Notes: a model not told the origin generated them from the sequence alone. DNA of 64,000 nucleotides from Blastococcus sp. DSM 46786 (GCF_900109665.1 NZ_FOAO01000004.1:1-64000); one strand, 5' to 3'. Shown: positions 53,585 through 62,613, numbered from the stretch's first letter. Numbers and translations: made by a program.

Positions 53585-54199
53585 ATGCCCGATGTGCTGC
53601 TCGTCCTCCTCGTCGTGGTCCTCGCGGCCCTCGCGGTGCTCGCCGTCGTCGTGCTCGTGCTCCGCCGGCGCAACCTGGCACGGGCGGCGGGCCCGCGGCC
53701 GCGGGTGGACCCGCTGGCCGACGAGCCGGACGTCTACGACCCGCACGCCATCGGCGTGGGTGACGTGATCACCTACGCCGGGATCGACCACGTCGTCCGC
53801 GGCACCATCGTGCTGGAGGAGGGCGGGACGACCTGGCGCGAGCACCTGCTCGACGGGTCGACCGGCCGGCGCTGGCTCACCGTGGAGGACGACGAGGGCG
53901 ACCTCGAGATGGCGCTGTGGATGCGTCGCGAGGGCACGAACCTGACCCCCGACGGCGACGTGGTCCTCGACGACCGCGTGCACCGCCAGATCGAGCGCGG
54001 CCGGGCCGACTACACCGCCGAGGGCACCACCGGCACCCCGCCCAGCGGCACGGTGGACTACGCCGACTACGCGACGGCGGACGAGACCGGCCTGCTCGCC
54101 TTCGAGCGCTGGGCGCCCACCCAGTCCTGGGAGGTCTCCACGGGACGGGCCGTCAGCCGCGGCGAGCTGACCGTCTACCACCGGACGCCGGGCACATGA
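53585..54199 (+). CDS. DUF4178 protein (Rv2597-like position)
   Basis: 204 aa, ATG 53585. One N-terminal membrane helix (4-26) and a soluble DUF4178 domain: IGVGDVITYAGIDHVVRGTI, WREHLLDGSTGRRWLTVEDD. Function unknown. First gene of a five-gene block with every early junction overlapping by four bases. From memory, M. tuberculosis Rv2597-Rv2601 has the same order, so these proteins probably act together at the membrane with the SpeE-like protein. TAGGTT (53544-53549) is a possible -10. Confidence 0.85.
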   Translation: MPDVLLVLLVVVLAALAVLAVVVLVLRRRNLARAAGPRPRVDPLADEPDVYDPHAIGVGDVITYAGIDHVVRGTIVLEEGGTTWREHLLDGSTGRRWLTVEDDEGDLEMALWMRREGTNLTPDGDVVLDDRVHRQIERGRADYTAEGTTGTPPSGTVDYADYATADETGLLAFERWAPTQSWEVSTGRAVSRGELTVYHRTPGT

Positions 54200-54705
54200 G
54201 CCTGCACCAGCTCGACGTGACCCCCCGCGACGTCTCCGCCGGAGCGCTGGGGCTGCTGATCGACGGGCCGGCGCCCGTCCCGCTGGCGCAGCTCCGGATC
54301 GCCGGCGTCGCGGGTGCGACGCTCACCCTCGGCGTGCTCGGCGCCTCCCACGTGGTCTCCGCCGAGGCCGGCGGCCACCGACTGACCGAGGAGGTCTCCT
54401 GCGACGCCGTCGGCGCCGGGGGCCGCCCGCTCCCGGCCGGGCTGCGCGCGGGCGGCTACGCGTTCACCTCGGCGACCACCACCACGTCCGCGGACGAGCT
54501 CGACGCGACCGCACGGCGCCTGCGGGAGCTGGCCACCGGCGATCCGGCCTGGCTGTGCGGCGCCTTCCCCGGGGCCGCCGGCGCGCTGACCGCCATGACG
54601 GCGCAGCCCCTCGCCCCCGGCGGCTGGGCCTGGCAGACCTGGCACCTCTACCCCGCCGGCGGCTCCGGCGAGGTGGTCACGACGCGGACGAGGTGGACGC
54701 CGTGA
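54196..54705 (+). CDS. DUF2617 protein
   Basis: 169 aa, ATG 54196, overlapping the DUF4178 stop. LHQLDVTPRDVSAGALGLLI and LRIAGVAGATLTLGVLGASH lead into DUF2617; WLCGAFPGAAGALTAMTA and WAWQTWHLYPAGGSGEVVTT end it. Soluble, no signal peptide. Unknown function; conserved partner of DUF4178/DUF4247/DUF350/SpeE. Confidence 0.82.
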   Translation: MSLHQLDVTPRDVSAGALGLLIDGPAPVPLAQLRIAGVAGATLTLGVLGASHVVSAEAGGHRLTEEVSCDAVGAGGRPLPAGLRAGGYAFTSATTTTSADELDATARRLRELATGDPAWLCGAFPGAAGALTAMTAQPLAPGGWAWQTWHLYPAGGSGEVVTTRTRWTP

Positions 54706-55106
54706 GCCCGGCCCGCCGACTGGCGGCGCTGCTGCTGATCGTCGCCCTGCTCGCCGGGTGCGGCAGCGGGACGCGGGTCCGCGACTTCCTCGACGACACC
54801 TACGAGCGGACCGAGATCATCGACGACACCTCGGTCTACAGCTCGCCGGACCCGGTGGGCACCACCACCGCGGCGATCGCCGACGCCGTGCCGCCCGCCG
54901 AGCGGCAGGCCGACGGCGGCAACGAGTACCTGCGCTACGACGACGACATCGTCATCGTGAGCGCGGCCACCGGCGGCAGCACGGTGCGCGTCGAGGACCT
55001 CGACGGCCGCTACCGCAGCGGCTTCTTCGCCTTCCTCGGGCCTGGCTTCCGCCCGGGCTCCCCCGCCGGCACCGGTGGCGGCGGCGGTCCCGGCGACGGC
55101 AAGTGA
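54702..55106 (+). CDS. DUF4247 lipoprotein
   Basis: 134 aa from GTG 54702, overlapping the DUF2617 stop. Signal peptide with lipobox LLAGC (Cys about 20), so it is anchored outside the membrane. RDFLDDTYERTEIIDDTSVY and GGNEYLRYDDDIVIVSA are DUF4247. Gly-rich tail. Function unknown. Confidence 0.82.
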   Translation: MSPARRLAALLLIVALLAGCGSGTRVRDFLDDTYERTEIIDDTSVYSSPDPVGTTTAAIADAVPPAERQADGGNEYLRYDDDIVIVSAATGGSTVRVEDLDGRYRSGFFAFLGPGFRPGSPAGTGGGGGPGDGK

Positions 55107-55152
55107 CCCGCCGCTCCCCCAGCCCCTCACCGACCTCAGGAGAGTTCCCGAC

Positions 55153-55617
55153 GTGACCACGACCTGGCAGGCCCTCGAGTTCGGCACCGTCGACGGCGAC
55201 CTGCTGGTCCAGGGTGTCGTGGGGACGCTGCTGTTCTTCGTCATCGGGGTGGGCGTGCTGGCCCTGGGGTTCCTGGCGCTGGACCTCATCACCCCGGGCA
55301 ACCTGCGCACCCAGGTCTACCTCGACCACAACCCGAACGCGGCGATCCTGCTGGGCGCCAACCACCTCGCGCTGGCGATCATCGTGGTGACGGCGATCAT
55401 GACCAGCGGCGACGACCTCGGCCAGGGGCTGGTCGACACGGCCGTCTACGGCACCATCGGGGTCGTGCTGCAGGCCGTGGCTCTCCGTCTGCTGGACGCG
55501 GCCATCCCCGCCGACCTGCGCGCCCTGGTCAACGAGCCGCGGTTGCGCGGCTCGGCCTGGGCCGTGGGCGTCAGCCTGGTCGCGATCGGCGCGGTGAACG
55601 CCGCCGCGCTGTCGTGA
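55153..55617 (+). CDS. DUF350 membrane protein
   Basis: 154 aa from GTG 55153, with AGGAG upstream. Four helices (about 17-40, 57-80, 87-108, 130-152). DLITPGNLRTQVYLDHNPNA and AILLGANHLALAIIVVTAI are DUF350. Unknown function; always next to an SpeE-like gene in this block type. 46 bp after the DUF4247 gene. Confidence 0.85.
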   Translation: MTTTWQALEFGTVDGDLLVQGVVGTLLFFVIGVGVLALGFLALDLITPGNLRTQVYLDHNPNAAILLGANHLALAIIVVTAIMTSGDDLGQGLVDTAVYGTIGVVLQAVALRLLDAAIPADLRALVNEPRLRGSAWAVGVSLVAIGAVNAAALS

Positions 55618-55629
55618 CGCCGTGACGTC

Positions 55630-57213
55630 GTGACGTCGTCGGTGGAGGGGGTCGCCGTCCCGGCACCGGCCCGTACCGGGGACGGCGGTGCCGTGCGCTC
55701 GCGCCCGCTGCTGCTGGCCGCCGTCGCCGTCTGCGCCGCCTGCGGGCTGGTCTACGAGCTGGTGCTGCTGACCCTGTCGGCCAGCCTCGTCGGCGGCGGG
55801 ATCACCCAGACCTCGCTCATCGTCGCCGGGTTCGTGGCCGCGCTGGGCGCCGGCGCGCTGCTGGTCAAGCCCTTCCTGCCGCACGCCGCGACCACCTTCG
55901 TCGCGGTCGAGATCCTGCTCGGCGTCGCCGGGGGCCTCAGCGCCGTCACCCTGTACGTGTCGTTCTCCTTCTACGGCACCAGCACCGCCGTGCTGCTCGC
56001 CGCGACCGCCGTCCTGGGCGTCCTGGTCGGCGCCGAGGTGCCGCTGCTGATGACCCTGCTGCAGACCGGCCGCGACGACATCGACGCCGAGGGCAGCGGC
56101 ACGGTGCTCGCCGACCTCAACGCCGCCGACTACGCCGGTGCGCTGCTCGGCGGGCTGGCGTGGCCGTTCGTGCTGCTGCCGCTGGCCGGTCAGGTGCGGG
56201 GCGCGGCGATCACCGGGCTGGTCAACCTGCTCGCCGCCGCGGTGGTGTGCGGCCTGCTGCTGCGGCGGCAGATGACGCCGCGGGCGCGGCGCACGGCCAC
56301 CGGCGCGCTGCTGGCGGCGGCCCTGCTGCTCGGCACGCTGCTGGTGCAGGCGCGGGACATCGAGACGACCGCGCGGCAGCGGCTCTACGCGGACCCGGTG
56401 ATGGTCGCGGAGCGCTCCACCTACCAGGAGATCGTGCTGACCGCGCGCTCCGGGGACCTCCGGCTCTACCTCGACGGCGATCTGCAGTTCTCCAGCCGCG
56501 ACGAGCACCGGTACACCGAGTCGCTGGTGCACCCGGTGCTCGCGCGCGATCCCGCCCGGGTGCTCGTCCTCGGCGGCGGTGACGGGCTGGCCGCGCGGGA
56601 GGTGCTGCGCCACCCGTCCGTGCGCGAGGTGGTCCAGGTCGAGCTCGACCCCGAGGTCGTCCGGCTCGCCCGCACCCGGCTGGCCGAGCTCAACGCCGGC
56701 GCGTTCGACGACCCCCGCGTGCGGGTGGTCGTGGACGACGCGTTCCGCTGGCTGCGCTCGCCGGCCGCGACCGGCTTCGACGCGGTGGTGGTGGACATGC
56801 CCGATCCCGACACCCCCGTGCTCGGACGGCTGTACTCCGCCGAGTTCTACGGCCTGGTCTCCGCCGCGCTCGCACCGGGCGGGCTGGTCACGGTGCAGGC
56901 CGGCAGCCCGTACTCGACGCCGGACGCCTACTGGCGGACCGTCTCCACGCTGGAGGCGGCCGGGCTGGCGGCGACGCCGTACCACGTGCACGTGCCGAGC
57001 TTCGGCGACTGGGGCTTCGCACTGGCCCAGCAGGCGCAGCAGCCGCCGGACCTGGCCCTCTCCCCCGATGCACCGCCCACCCGCTTCCTGGACGCGGCGG
57101 TCCTGTCGGCGGCCGGGGTCTTCCCGGCCGACCGCCCGCGGCAGCGGCTGGAGCCCTCCACCCTGGACCGGCCGCTGGTCGTCGAGGACATGCGCAGCGG
57201 CTACGTCGGCTGA
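55630..57213 (+). CDS. speE: Membrane-fused spermidine synthase-like protein
   Basis: 527 aa from GTG 55630. About seven membrane helices fill residues 20-240 (LVYELVLLTLSASLVGGGIT). The soluble aminopropyltransferase domain (250-527) has LVLGGGDGLAAREVLRHPSV (decarboxy-SAM loop), QVELDPEVVRLART and VVVDMPDPDTPVLGRLYSAE with the conserved DxPDP. The family name is polyamine aminopropyltransferase, but membrane-fused members are poorly tested and may modify something else. Last gene of the DUF block. Confidence 0.85.
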   Translation: MTSSVEGVAVPAPARTGDGGAVRSRPLLLAAVAVCAACGLVYELVLLTLSASLVGGGITQTSLIVAGFVAALGAGALLVKPFLPHAATTFVAVEILLGVAGGLSAVTLYVSFSFYGTSTAVLLAATAVLGVLVGAEVPLLMTLLQTGRDDIDAEGSGTVLADLNAADYAGALLGGLAWPFVLLPLAGQVRGAAITGLVNLLAAAVVCGLLLRRQMTPRARRTATGALLAAALLLGTLLVQARDIETTARQRLYADPVMVAERSTYQEIVLTARSGDLRLYLDGDLQFSSRDEHRYTESLVHPVLARDPARVLVLGGGDGLAAREVLRHPSVREVVQVELDPEVVRLARTRLAELNAGAFDDPRVRVVVDDAFRWLRSPAATGFDAVVVDMPDPDTPVLGRLYSAEFYGLVSAALAPGGLVTVQAGSPYSTPDAYWRTVSTLEAAGLAATPYHVHVPSFGDWGFALAQQAQQPPDLALSPDAPPTRFLDAAVLSAAGVFPADRPRQRLEPSTLDRPLVVEDMRSGYVG

Positions 57214-57353
57214 CGGCGCCGTGAGCATCGCAGCGAGGAACGAGCGAGGAGCGGAGCGGGGCCGGAAGCCGACCCGTGATGCCGTCGGCTGACAGTGAGG
57301 ATGTGGGCGAGCAGCGGAGCGGGACCGGCCGACCGGTGAGGTCGTCGGCTGAC
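57205..57353 (+). repeat. Two dispersed-module copies, each ending with a copy of the upstream gene tail
   Basis: gtcggctgac, the end of the SpeE-like gene (57205-57214), recurs at 57284-57293 and 57344-57353. Between them lie module 1 (gtgagcatcgcagcgaggaa, cgagcgaggagcggagcggg) and a shorter module 2 (gtgaggatgtgggcgagcag, cggagcgggaccgg). Module 1 matches the core at 48.1 kb. The remaining 57354-57489 contains tagcgt (57359-57364), a likely prfC -10, and little else. Confidence 0.8.
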
Positions 57354-57489
57354 GCCTGTAGCGTTCAGGGTGCTCGGACGCCGCCGGCCGGCCCGCTGAC
57401 CGCTGGTCCCTCCCCCCGCCCGGCGTCCCGGAGCACCCCGGGCCGCCGCCTCCGCACCCGCGCGCCCACGGACCCCGAGGAGAACCACC

Positions 57490-59109
57490 GTGAGTGCCGC
57501 CCCACCCGCCGGCGACGTCGACCGCACCGGCCGGGCAGCGGTCGCCGAGGCCGCCCGGCGGCGCACGTTCGCCGTGATCAGCCACCCGGACGCCGGCAAG
57601 TCCACGCTCACCGAGGCGCTCGCCCTGCACGCGCGGGTGATCGGGCAGGCCGGCGCGGTGCACGGCAAGGCCGGCCGGCGGGGCACCGTGTCCGACTGGA
57701 TGGACATGGAGAAGGCGCGCGGGATCTCCATCACCTCCGCGGCGCTGCAGTTCGAGTACCGCGACGCGGTGATCAACCTGCTCGACACCCCCGGGCACGC
57801 GGACTTCTCCGAGGACACCTACCGGGTGCTCACCGCCGTCGACGCCGCCGTGATGCTCGTCGACGCCGCGAAGGGCCTGGAGACCCAGACGATGAAGCTG
57901 TTCGCCGTCTGCAAGCACCGGGGCATCCCGATCGTCACCGTGGTCAACAAGTGGGACCGCCCGGGCAAGGACGCCCTGGAGCTGATGGACGAGATCGCCG
58001 AGCGCACCGGGCTCACCCCCACCCCGCTGACCTGGCCGGTGGGGATCGCCGGTGACTTCCGCGGGGTGCTGGACCGCCGCGACGGCACCTTCCGCCGCTT
58101 CACCCGCACCGCCGGTGGCGCGACCATCGCCCCCGAGGAGCAGCTGACCGCGGCGGAGGCCACCGCGCGGGAGGGCGAGGTGTGGACGCAGGCCGTCGAG
58201 GAGGCAGAGCTGCTCGAGGCCACCGGCGCCGAGCACGACCAGGAGTCCTTCCTCGGCGGGGTCACCACGCCGGTGCTGTTCGCCTCCGCCGTCTCGAACT
58301 TCGGGGTGGGTGCGCTGCTGGACACGCTGGTCGACCTCGCGCCCGCCCCGACCGGGCGCCCCGACGCCGAGGGCGCGGTGCGCGACCTGGCGGAGCCGTT
58401 CAGCGCCTTCGTGTTCAAGGTGCAGTCGGGCATGGACGCCGCGCACCGCGACCGGCTGGCCTACATCCGCATCTGCTCGGGCGTCTTCGATCGCGGCATG
58501 GTCGTCACCCACGGCCGTACCGGGCGGCCCTTCGCCACCAAGTACGCCCAGCAGGTGTTCGGCCGCGAGCGGGAGAGCGTGGACGTCGCCTACCCCGGCG
58601 ACGTCGTCGGCCTGGTCAACGCCTCGGCCCTCGGCGTCGGCGACACCCTCTTCACCGAGCGGCCGGTCGCGTTCCCGCCGCTGACCACCTTCGCGCCCGA
58701 GCACTTCGCCGTCGTTCGCAGCCGGGACACCGCCAAGCACAAGCAGTTCCGCAAGGGCATCGAGCAGCTCGACTCCGAGGGCGTGGTGCAGGTGCTCCGC
58801 TCCGACCGGCGCGGCGACGGCTCTCCCGTGCTCGCCGTCGTCGGGCCGATGCAGTTCGAGGTCGCCACCCACCGCATGGAGCACGAGTTCCACGCCCCCG
58901 TGGCGCTGGACCGGCTGCCCTACAACCTGGCGATGCGCACCGACGAGGAGTCGCTGCCGATGATCGCCTCCTCCGGCGGCGTCGAGGTGGTGCGCCGGCC
59001 CAGCGGCGAGCTGCTGGCCCTGTTCCCCGACAAGTGGGCGCTGCGGATCCTGCAGCAGCGCCACCCGCGCGCGACGCTCGAACCGCTGGTCGCCGCCCAG
59101 CTGGCCTGA
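57490..59109 (+). CDS. prfC: Peptide chain release factor 3
   Basis: 539 aa from GTG 57490 after GAGGAGAAC. GTPase motifs: G1 HPDAGKST (about 32-39), G3 DTPGHADF, G4 NKWD (in place of the usual NKLD). RGISITSAALQFEYRD is the switch I region and RGRTGRPFATKYAQQVFG-like sequence domain II. RF3 removes RF1/RF2 from the ribosome after termination. Monocistronic; converges with a hydrolase gene. Confidence 0.96.
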   Translation: MSAAPPAGDVDRTGRAAVAEAARRRTFAVISHPDAGKSTLTEALALHARVIGQAGAVHGKAGRRGTVSDWMDMEKARGISITSAALQFEYRDAVINLLDTPGHADFSEDTYRVLTAVDAAVMLVDAAKGLETQTMKLFAVCKHRGIPIVTVVNKWDRPGKDALELMDEIAERTGLTPTPLTWPVGIAGDFRGVLDRRDGTFRRFTRTAGGATIAPEEQLTAAEATAREGEVWTQAVEEAELLEATGAEHDQESFLGGVTTPVLFASAVSNFGVGALLDTLVDLAPAPTGRPDAEGAVRDLAEPFSAFVFKVQSGMDAAHRDRLAYIRICSGVFDRGMVVTHGRTGRPFATKYAQQVFGRERESVDVAYPGDVVGLVNASALGVGDTLFTERPVAFPPLTTFAPEHFAVVRSRDTAKHKQFRKGIEQLDSEGVVQVLRSDRRGDGSPVLAVVGPMQFEVATHRMEHEFHAPVALDRLPYNLAMRTDEESLPMIASSGGVEVVRRPSGELLALFPDKWALRILQQRHPRATLEPLVAAQLA

Positions 59110-59115
59110 CCCGCA

Positions 59116-59988
59116 TCACGGCCGGAGGGCCGCGTAGATCTCCTCCGCGTGGTCGAAGACGAGGAAGTGCCCCTCCCCGGGCAGCCAGTGCGCCGAGCAG
59201 CGGGGCAGCATCGCGCTCAGCACCTGGCCGAGCACGACGGGCACCTGCCAGTCCTGCGTGCCGTGCCAGATGTGCACCTGCTGTCGGATTTCGGACAGCG
59301 GGAAGCCCCATGGCCGGAACAGCAGGGCGCGGTCCTCGGCGAGCACCGCGCTGCCGTTGCGCAACCCCTCGGTGAAGGTGTCGGCCAGGACCCGCCGGAC
59401 GGCCGGGCGCCCGATCACCCGCCGGTCGGCCGCGTTGAGCCGCAGCCGCAGGTAGCGCGGGATCATCGCCGGCCGCAGACCGATCGGCGCGAGCACCGGC
59501 CGCAGCACCGCCGCCAGCCGGGCCGGGCGGTGCAGGGCGGCCCGCAGCTGCCCGGGGATCCAGCGCGGCCACGGCCACGGGACGTCCGGCGGCGGTGCAC
59601 CGCCGAGGATCCCCACGGTCGTCACCCGGTCGCCGAGGGCGTGCGCGCAGACCAGCGCGTAGGCGGCCCCGCCGGAGAGGCTGAGCGCCGCGCACCGGTC
59701 GATGCCGAGGTGGTCCAGCAGCTGGGCGACGTCGTCGGGCCAGTCCGCGACCCGGCGGCCGGGGTGCGGGTCCGAGCGCCCGAAGCCGGGGCGGTCGGGG
59801 ACGACGAACCGCACGCCCCACCGCCGGTAGTCCGCCGGGTCCTCGACGTGCCGCTCCAGCCGCGAGCTCGGCGAACCGTGGCAACCCAGCACCGGCCACC
59901 CGTCGGGGTCGCCGTGCTCGGCGTACGCCAGCGTGCGGCCGTCGGCGAGCTGGAGGCTGCCCTCACGCAGTTGCGGTCCGTTCTGCAT
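59116..59988 (-). CDS. Alpha/beta hydrolase
   Basis: 290 aa, ATG 59988. VLGCHGSPSSRLERH (oxyanion HG), VVPDRPGFGRSDPHPGRRVA and nucleophile region ALSLSGGAAYAL (Ser105), in which the first Gly of GxSxG is Ser, then LPGEGHFLVFDHAEEI with the catalytic His. No signal peptide. Resembles hydrolases annotated as epoxide hydrolase- or esterase-like; substrate unknown. The loss of that Gly is unusual but occurs in this subfamily. Confidence 0.85.
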   Translation of the reverse strand: MQNGPQLREGSLQLADGRTLAYAEHGDPDGWPVLGCHGSPSSRLERHVEDPADYRRWGVRFVVPDRPGFGRSDPHPGRRVADWPDDVAQLLDHLGIDRCAALSLSGGAAYALVCAHALGDRVTTVGILGGAPPPDVPWPWPRWIPGQLRAALHRPARLAAVLRPVLAPIGLRPAMIPRYLRLRLNAADRRVIGRPAVRRVLADTFTEGLRNGSAVLAEDRALLFRPWGFPLSEIRQQVHIWHGTQDWQVPVVLGQVLSAMLPRCSAHWLPGEGHFLVFDHAEEIYAALRP

Positions 59989-60089
59989 GCCGCACCCCTA
60001 CCCGAGGCGTCCGTCCTCACCCGGCAGTCACCGGTCGCCGCGCCCGAGAAGCCGTGTTCGGCGCCACCGTCCGCGGGTAGGGCGACCGC

Positions 60090-60563
60090 ATGCACACCGC
60101 CAGACGTACACCGGCCGCCGGGGCGATCGGGCGCGGCGTCCTCGCCGGCCTCGGGGGGACCGTCGTGATGACCGCCTTCCAGAAGCTCGTCGAGATGCCG
60201 CTCACCCAGCGGAGCGAGAGCTACGCCCCCGCCGACTTCGCCCAGAAGGTCACCCCCGCCGATCCGAGGACACCGCAGGGTCGTCGCCGGCTGAACTACG
60301 CGACGCACTTCTCGCTGGGCATGATGTGGGGCACCGCGTACGGCATCGCCGCCTGGAAGGGCCTCCGGGGTCAGCGGGCGGTGAACACGGTCTTCGCCAC
60401 CGTGTACACCGGCGACGTGCTGCTCAACACCGCACTCGGGCTCTACCACCCCACCCGGTGGTCGGCACGCGACTGGGCGGTCGACGTCGCCGACAAGTAC
60501 GTCCAGGCGCAGGGCACCGGACTGGTCTTCGACCGGGTGCTCGACCCGGCGAGGCAGCGCTGA
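60090..60563 (+). CDS. Small membrane protein (YagU/DUF1440-like)
   Basis: 157 aa, ATG 60090. GRGVLAGLGGTVVMTAFQKL is an amphipathic-hydrophobic helix typical of DUF1440/YagU-like proteins, then LNYATHFSLGMMWGTAYGIA and VFATVYTGDVLLNTALGLY. The acidic/aromatic C-terminus follows. Unknown function; possibly acid tolerance by analogy with YagU, weakly supported. 35 bp ahead of the SDR gene. Confidence 0.7.
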   Translation: MHTARRTPAAGAIGRGVLAGLGGTVVMTAFQKLVEMPLTQRSESYAPADFAQKVTPADPRTPQGRRRLNYATHFSLGMMWGTAYGIAAWKGLRGQRAVNTVFATVYTGDVLLNTALGLYHPTRWSARDWAVDVADKYVQAQGTGLVFDRVLDPARQR

Positions 60564-60598
60564 CCGCCCGTTCCGCGGACGGACGACCGGCTGATCCC

Positions 60599-61360
60599 GT
60601 GGCGGACAGCGATGTGGACCGCCACCCGGTGGCGGTCGTCACCGGTGCCAGCAGCGGGCTGGGGCGCGCGGTGGCGCTCCGGCTGGCCACCGACGGCCAC
60701 CGCGTCGCCCTTCTCGCCCGGGGGGCCGACGACCTCGCGGCCGTGGCCGCGGAGGTCGAGCGGTCCGGCGGGACGGCGCTGGCGCGCACCGTCGACCTCG
60801 CCGATGCCGGATCGTCGGAGGCCGCCATCGACCAGGTGGTCGGAGCCTGGGGACGGGTGGACGTGCTGGTCAACGCGGCGGGCACCGACGTCCCCGGCAC
60901 CGTCGAGCAGACGACGGTCGAGGACTGGGACCGCGTCCTCGCGGTGAACCTGCGTGCCCCCTTCGTGCTCAGCCGGGCGGTGTTCCCCCACATGCGGAGC
61001 GCCGGCGGCGGCACGATCGTCAACGTCTCCTCGGTCGCCGGGCTGCGCGGCTGGGGGTCGGCGGCGGCGTACTGCGCGTCGAAGTTCGGCCTCACCGGCT
61101 TCACCCAGGCGCTCGCGGCCGAGGGCCGCGCGCACGGGATCCGCGCCTGCGTCCTCTACCCGGGAGCCATGGCGACGTCCTGGGGCGTCTGGGGGCCGGG
61201 CGCGCGCCGGGCAGCCGCCACCGGGGACGCGCCCGACCCGCGGGACGCGCTGCCGCCCGAGCGGGTCGCCGACCTGGTGGCGTGGCTCGTGCAGGCACCG
61301 GGTGAGCTGGTGCTCAACGAGGTGACCGTCACCCCGTTGCACGAGCAGGGCTGGCCCTGA
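60599..61360 (+). CDS. Short-chain dehydrogenase/reductase (SDR)
   Basis: 253 aa from GTG 60599. Classical SDR: VAVVTGASSGLGRAVALRLA (cofactor loop), DVLVNAAG, Ser in TIVNVSSVAGLRG, catalytic YCASK, and PGAMATSW. ALLARGADDL after the second strand has Arg, favouring NADP(H). Substrate unknown. It is intact, in contrast to the SDR relic at 1.7-2.1 kb, but is not obviously its close relative. Confidence 0.92.
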   Translation: MADSDVDRHPVAVVTGASSGLGRAVALRLATDGHRVALLARGADDLAAVAAEVERSGGTALARTVDLADAGSSEAAIDQVVGAWGRVDVLVNAAGTDVPGTVEQTTVEDWDRVLAVNLRAPFVLSRAVFPHMRSAGGGTIVNVSSVAGLRGWGSAAAYCASKFGLTGFTQALAAEGRAHGIRACVLYPGAMATSWGVWGPGARRAAATGDAPDPRDALPPERVADLVAWLVQAPGELVLNEVTVTPLHEQGWP

Positions 61361-61425
61361 GCGCGGCAGGACCGGTACGCCGACCTGCCGGCACGTCGCC
61401 CGGCCCGGCGTGTCGACGGGCTTGC

Positions 61426-61431
61426 TAGCTT
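61426..61431 (+). promoter_or_regulatory. Probable -10 of a leaderless DUF1330 transcript
   Basis: tagctt ends exactly six bases before ATG 61438, and there is no ribosome site, the arrangement of leaderless actinobacterial promoters. Same spacing as the HNH gene promoter. Confidence 0.5.
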
Positions 61432-61437
61432 GCCGGC

Positions 61438-61800
61438 ATGGCGATCGATCCACGCGGTGCGGACCTGAAGCGCTATCTCCAGGAGGACCCCGGCGGCCCC
61501 GTCGTGATGCTCAACCTGCTGCGGTTCGCCGAGGGCGGGCGGGAGCTCTACGCGCAGTACGCCGACGCCCTGTCCACGACGTTCCTCCCCCGGTACGGCG
61601 GCGAGGTGCTCTACGCCGGGAGCGGCTCCACCCCGCTGGTGGCCGAGTCCGGGCAGGACTGGGACGCGGTGCTGCTGGTCCGCTACCCCTCCCGCGAGGC
61701 GTTCAGCCACATGGTCGCCGACCCCGAGTACCAGCAGGTGACGGGCCTGCGCACGCGAGCGCTGACCGAGGCGGTCCTCCAGGCGACCACGGCCTGGTAG
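61438..61800 (+). CDS. DUF1330 protein
   Basis: 120 aa, ATG 61438. GGPVVMLNLLRFAEGGRELY, YGGEVLYAGSG and VLLVRYPSREAFSHMVADPE are the ferredoxin-like alpha/beta-barrel DUF1330. Small, soluble, dimeric fold; function unknown. The hydrolase gene begins 4 bp after its stop, so the two are probably one transcript. Confidence 0.85.
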   Translation: MAIDPRGADLKRYLQEDPGGPVVMLNLLRFAEGGRELYAQYADALSTTFLPRYGGEVLYAGSGSTPLVAESGQDWDAVLLVRYPSREAFSHMVADPEYQQVTGLRTRALTEAVLQATTAW

Positions 61801-61804
61801 CCCC

Positions 61805-62584
61805 GTGGGGCCACGGCGGCGGTGGCGCGGCCCGGCGGCCGCGCTGCTGGCCGCAACCGTCCTCACCGGCTGCGGCGGAGCACCCGACCCGGTGCCCGGC
61901 GAGATGTCGGGCACGGTCTCGCCCGGTGCCCAGCGGGTGAGCTGTGCAGGCACCGGACCGGCGGTCGTGCTGGTGCACGGCCTCGGCGACGACGCGTCCT
62001 CGGCGCAGTGGGTGGACGTGCACCGCGCGCTGGCCGACCGGGCGCGGGTCTGCCGCTACGACCGGCCGGGGACCGGCGACAGCCCGGTGCCCTCGACGGC
62101 GGGGCGCGGGGCGGACGCACTCGACGCCGAGCTGGACGCGGTGGTGCGGCACGCCGCCGTCGAGGGCGACGTCGTCCTGGTCGCGCACTCCTTCGGCGGC
62201 TACCCGGCCCGGGTCTACGCCGACCGGCACCCCGAGCGGGTGGCGGGCCTGGTCCTCGTCGACGCGCTGGACCCCTCGGTCGGCGTGGTCCGCGGCACAG
62301 GGGCCGGCTCCTTCGAGGACGTGCCCATGGCCGGCGAGCGCCTCGACCTCCGCGACGTGGAGCGCGCCGCGGCGGCGGTCGAGATCCTGCCCGGCGACCC
62401 GCCGGTGGTCGTGCTCAGCCGCGGGCGGGGCGCCTCGCCCGCCTGGTCCGCCGGCCAAGAGGCACTGGCCGCCCTCTCGCCGCGGTCGCGGTCGGTGGTC
62501 GTCGACGCCGGGCACCAGATCCCGTCGGAGGAGCCGGAGGCGGTCGTCGACGCCGTCGAGGCCCTGCTCGACGAGCTCGGCTGA
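61805..62584 (+). CDS. Alpha/beta hydrolase lipoprotein
   Basis: 259 aa from GTG 61805. Signal peptide with lipobox LTGC (Cys about 23), so it acts outside the cell membrane. VVLVHGLGDD (oxyanion), YDRPGTGDS, nucleophile AHSFGG (about 130), LVDALDPS and DAGHQIPSEEPEAV with the catalytic His. An exported esterase- or lipase-like hydrolase of unknown substrate. Confidence 0.88.
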   Translation: MGPRRRWRGPAAALLAATVLTGCGGAPDPVPGEMSGTVSPGAQRVSCAGTGPAVVLVHGLGDDASSAQWVDVHRALADRARVCRYDRPGTGDSPVPSTAGRGADALDAELDAVVRHAAVEGDVVLVAHSFGGYPARVYADRHPERVAGLVLVDALDPSVGVVRGTGAGSFEDVPMAGERLDLRDVERAAAAVEILPGDPPVVVLSRGRGASPAWSAGQEALAALSPRSRSVVVDAGHQIPSEEPEAVVDAVEALLDELG

Positions 62585-62613
62585 AGCGGCCCGGCACCTC
62601 GCCGGTGTCGCGG

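Noticed and set aside
54952-59064. A 1370-codon open frame on the minus strand
   Set aside because: It is antisense to prfC and the SpeE-like gene, with Arg/Gly/His/Gln-rich composition and no domain; an artefact of high GC content.
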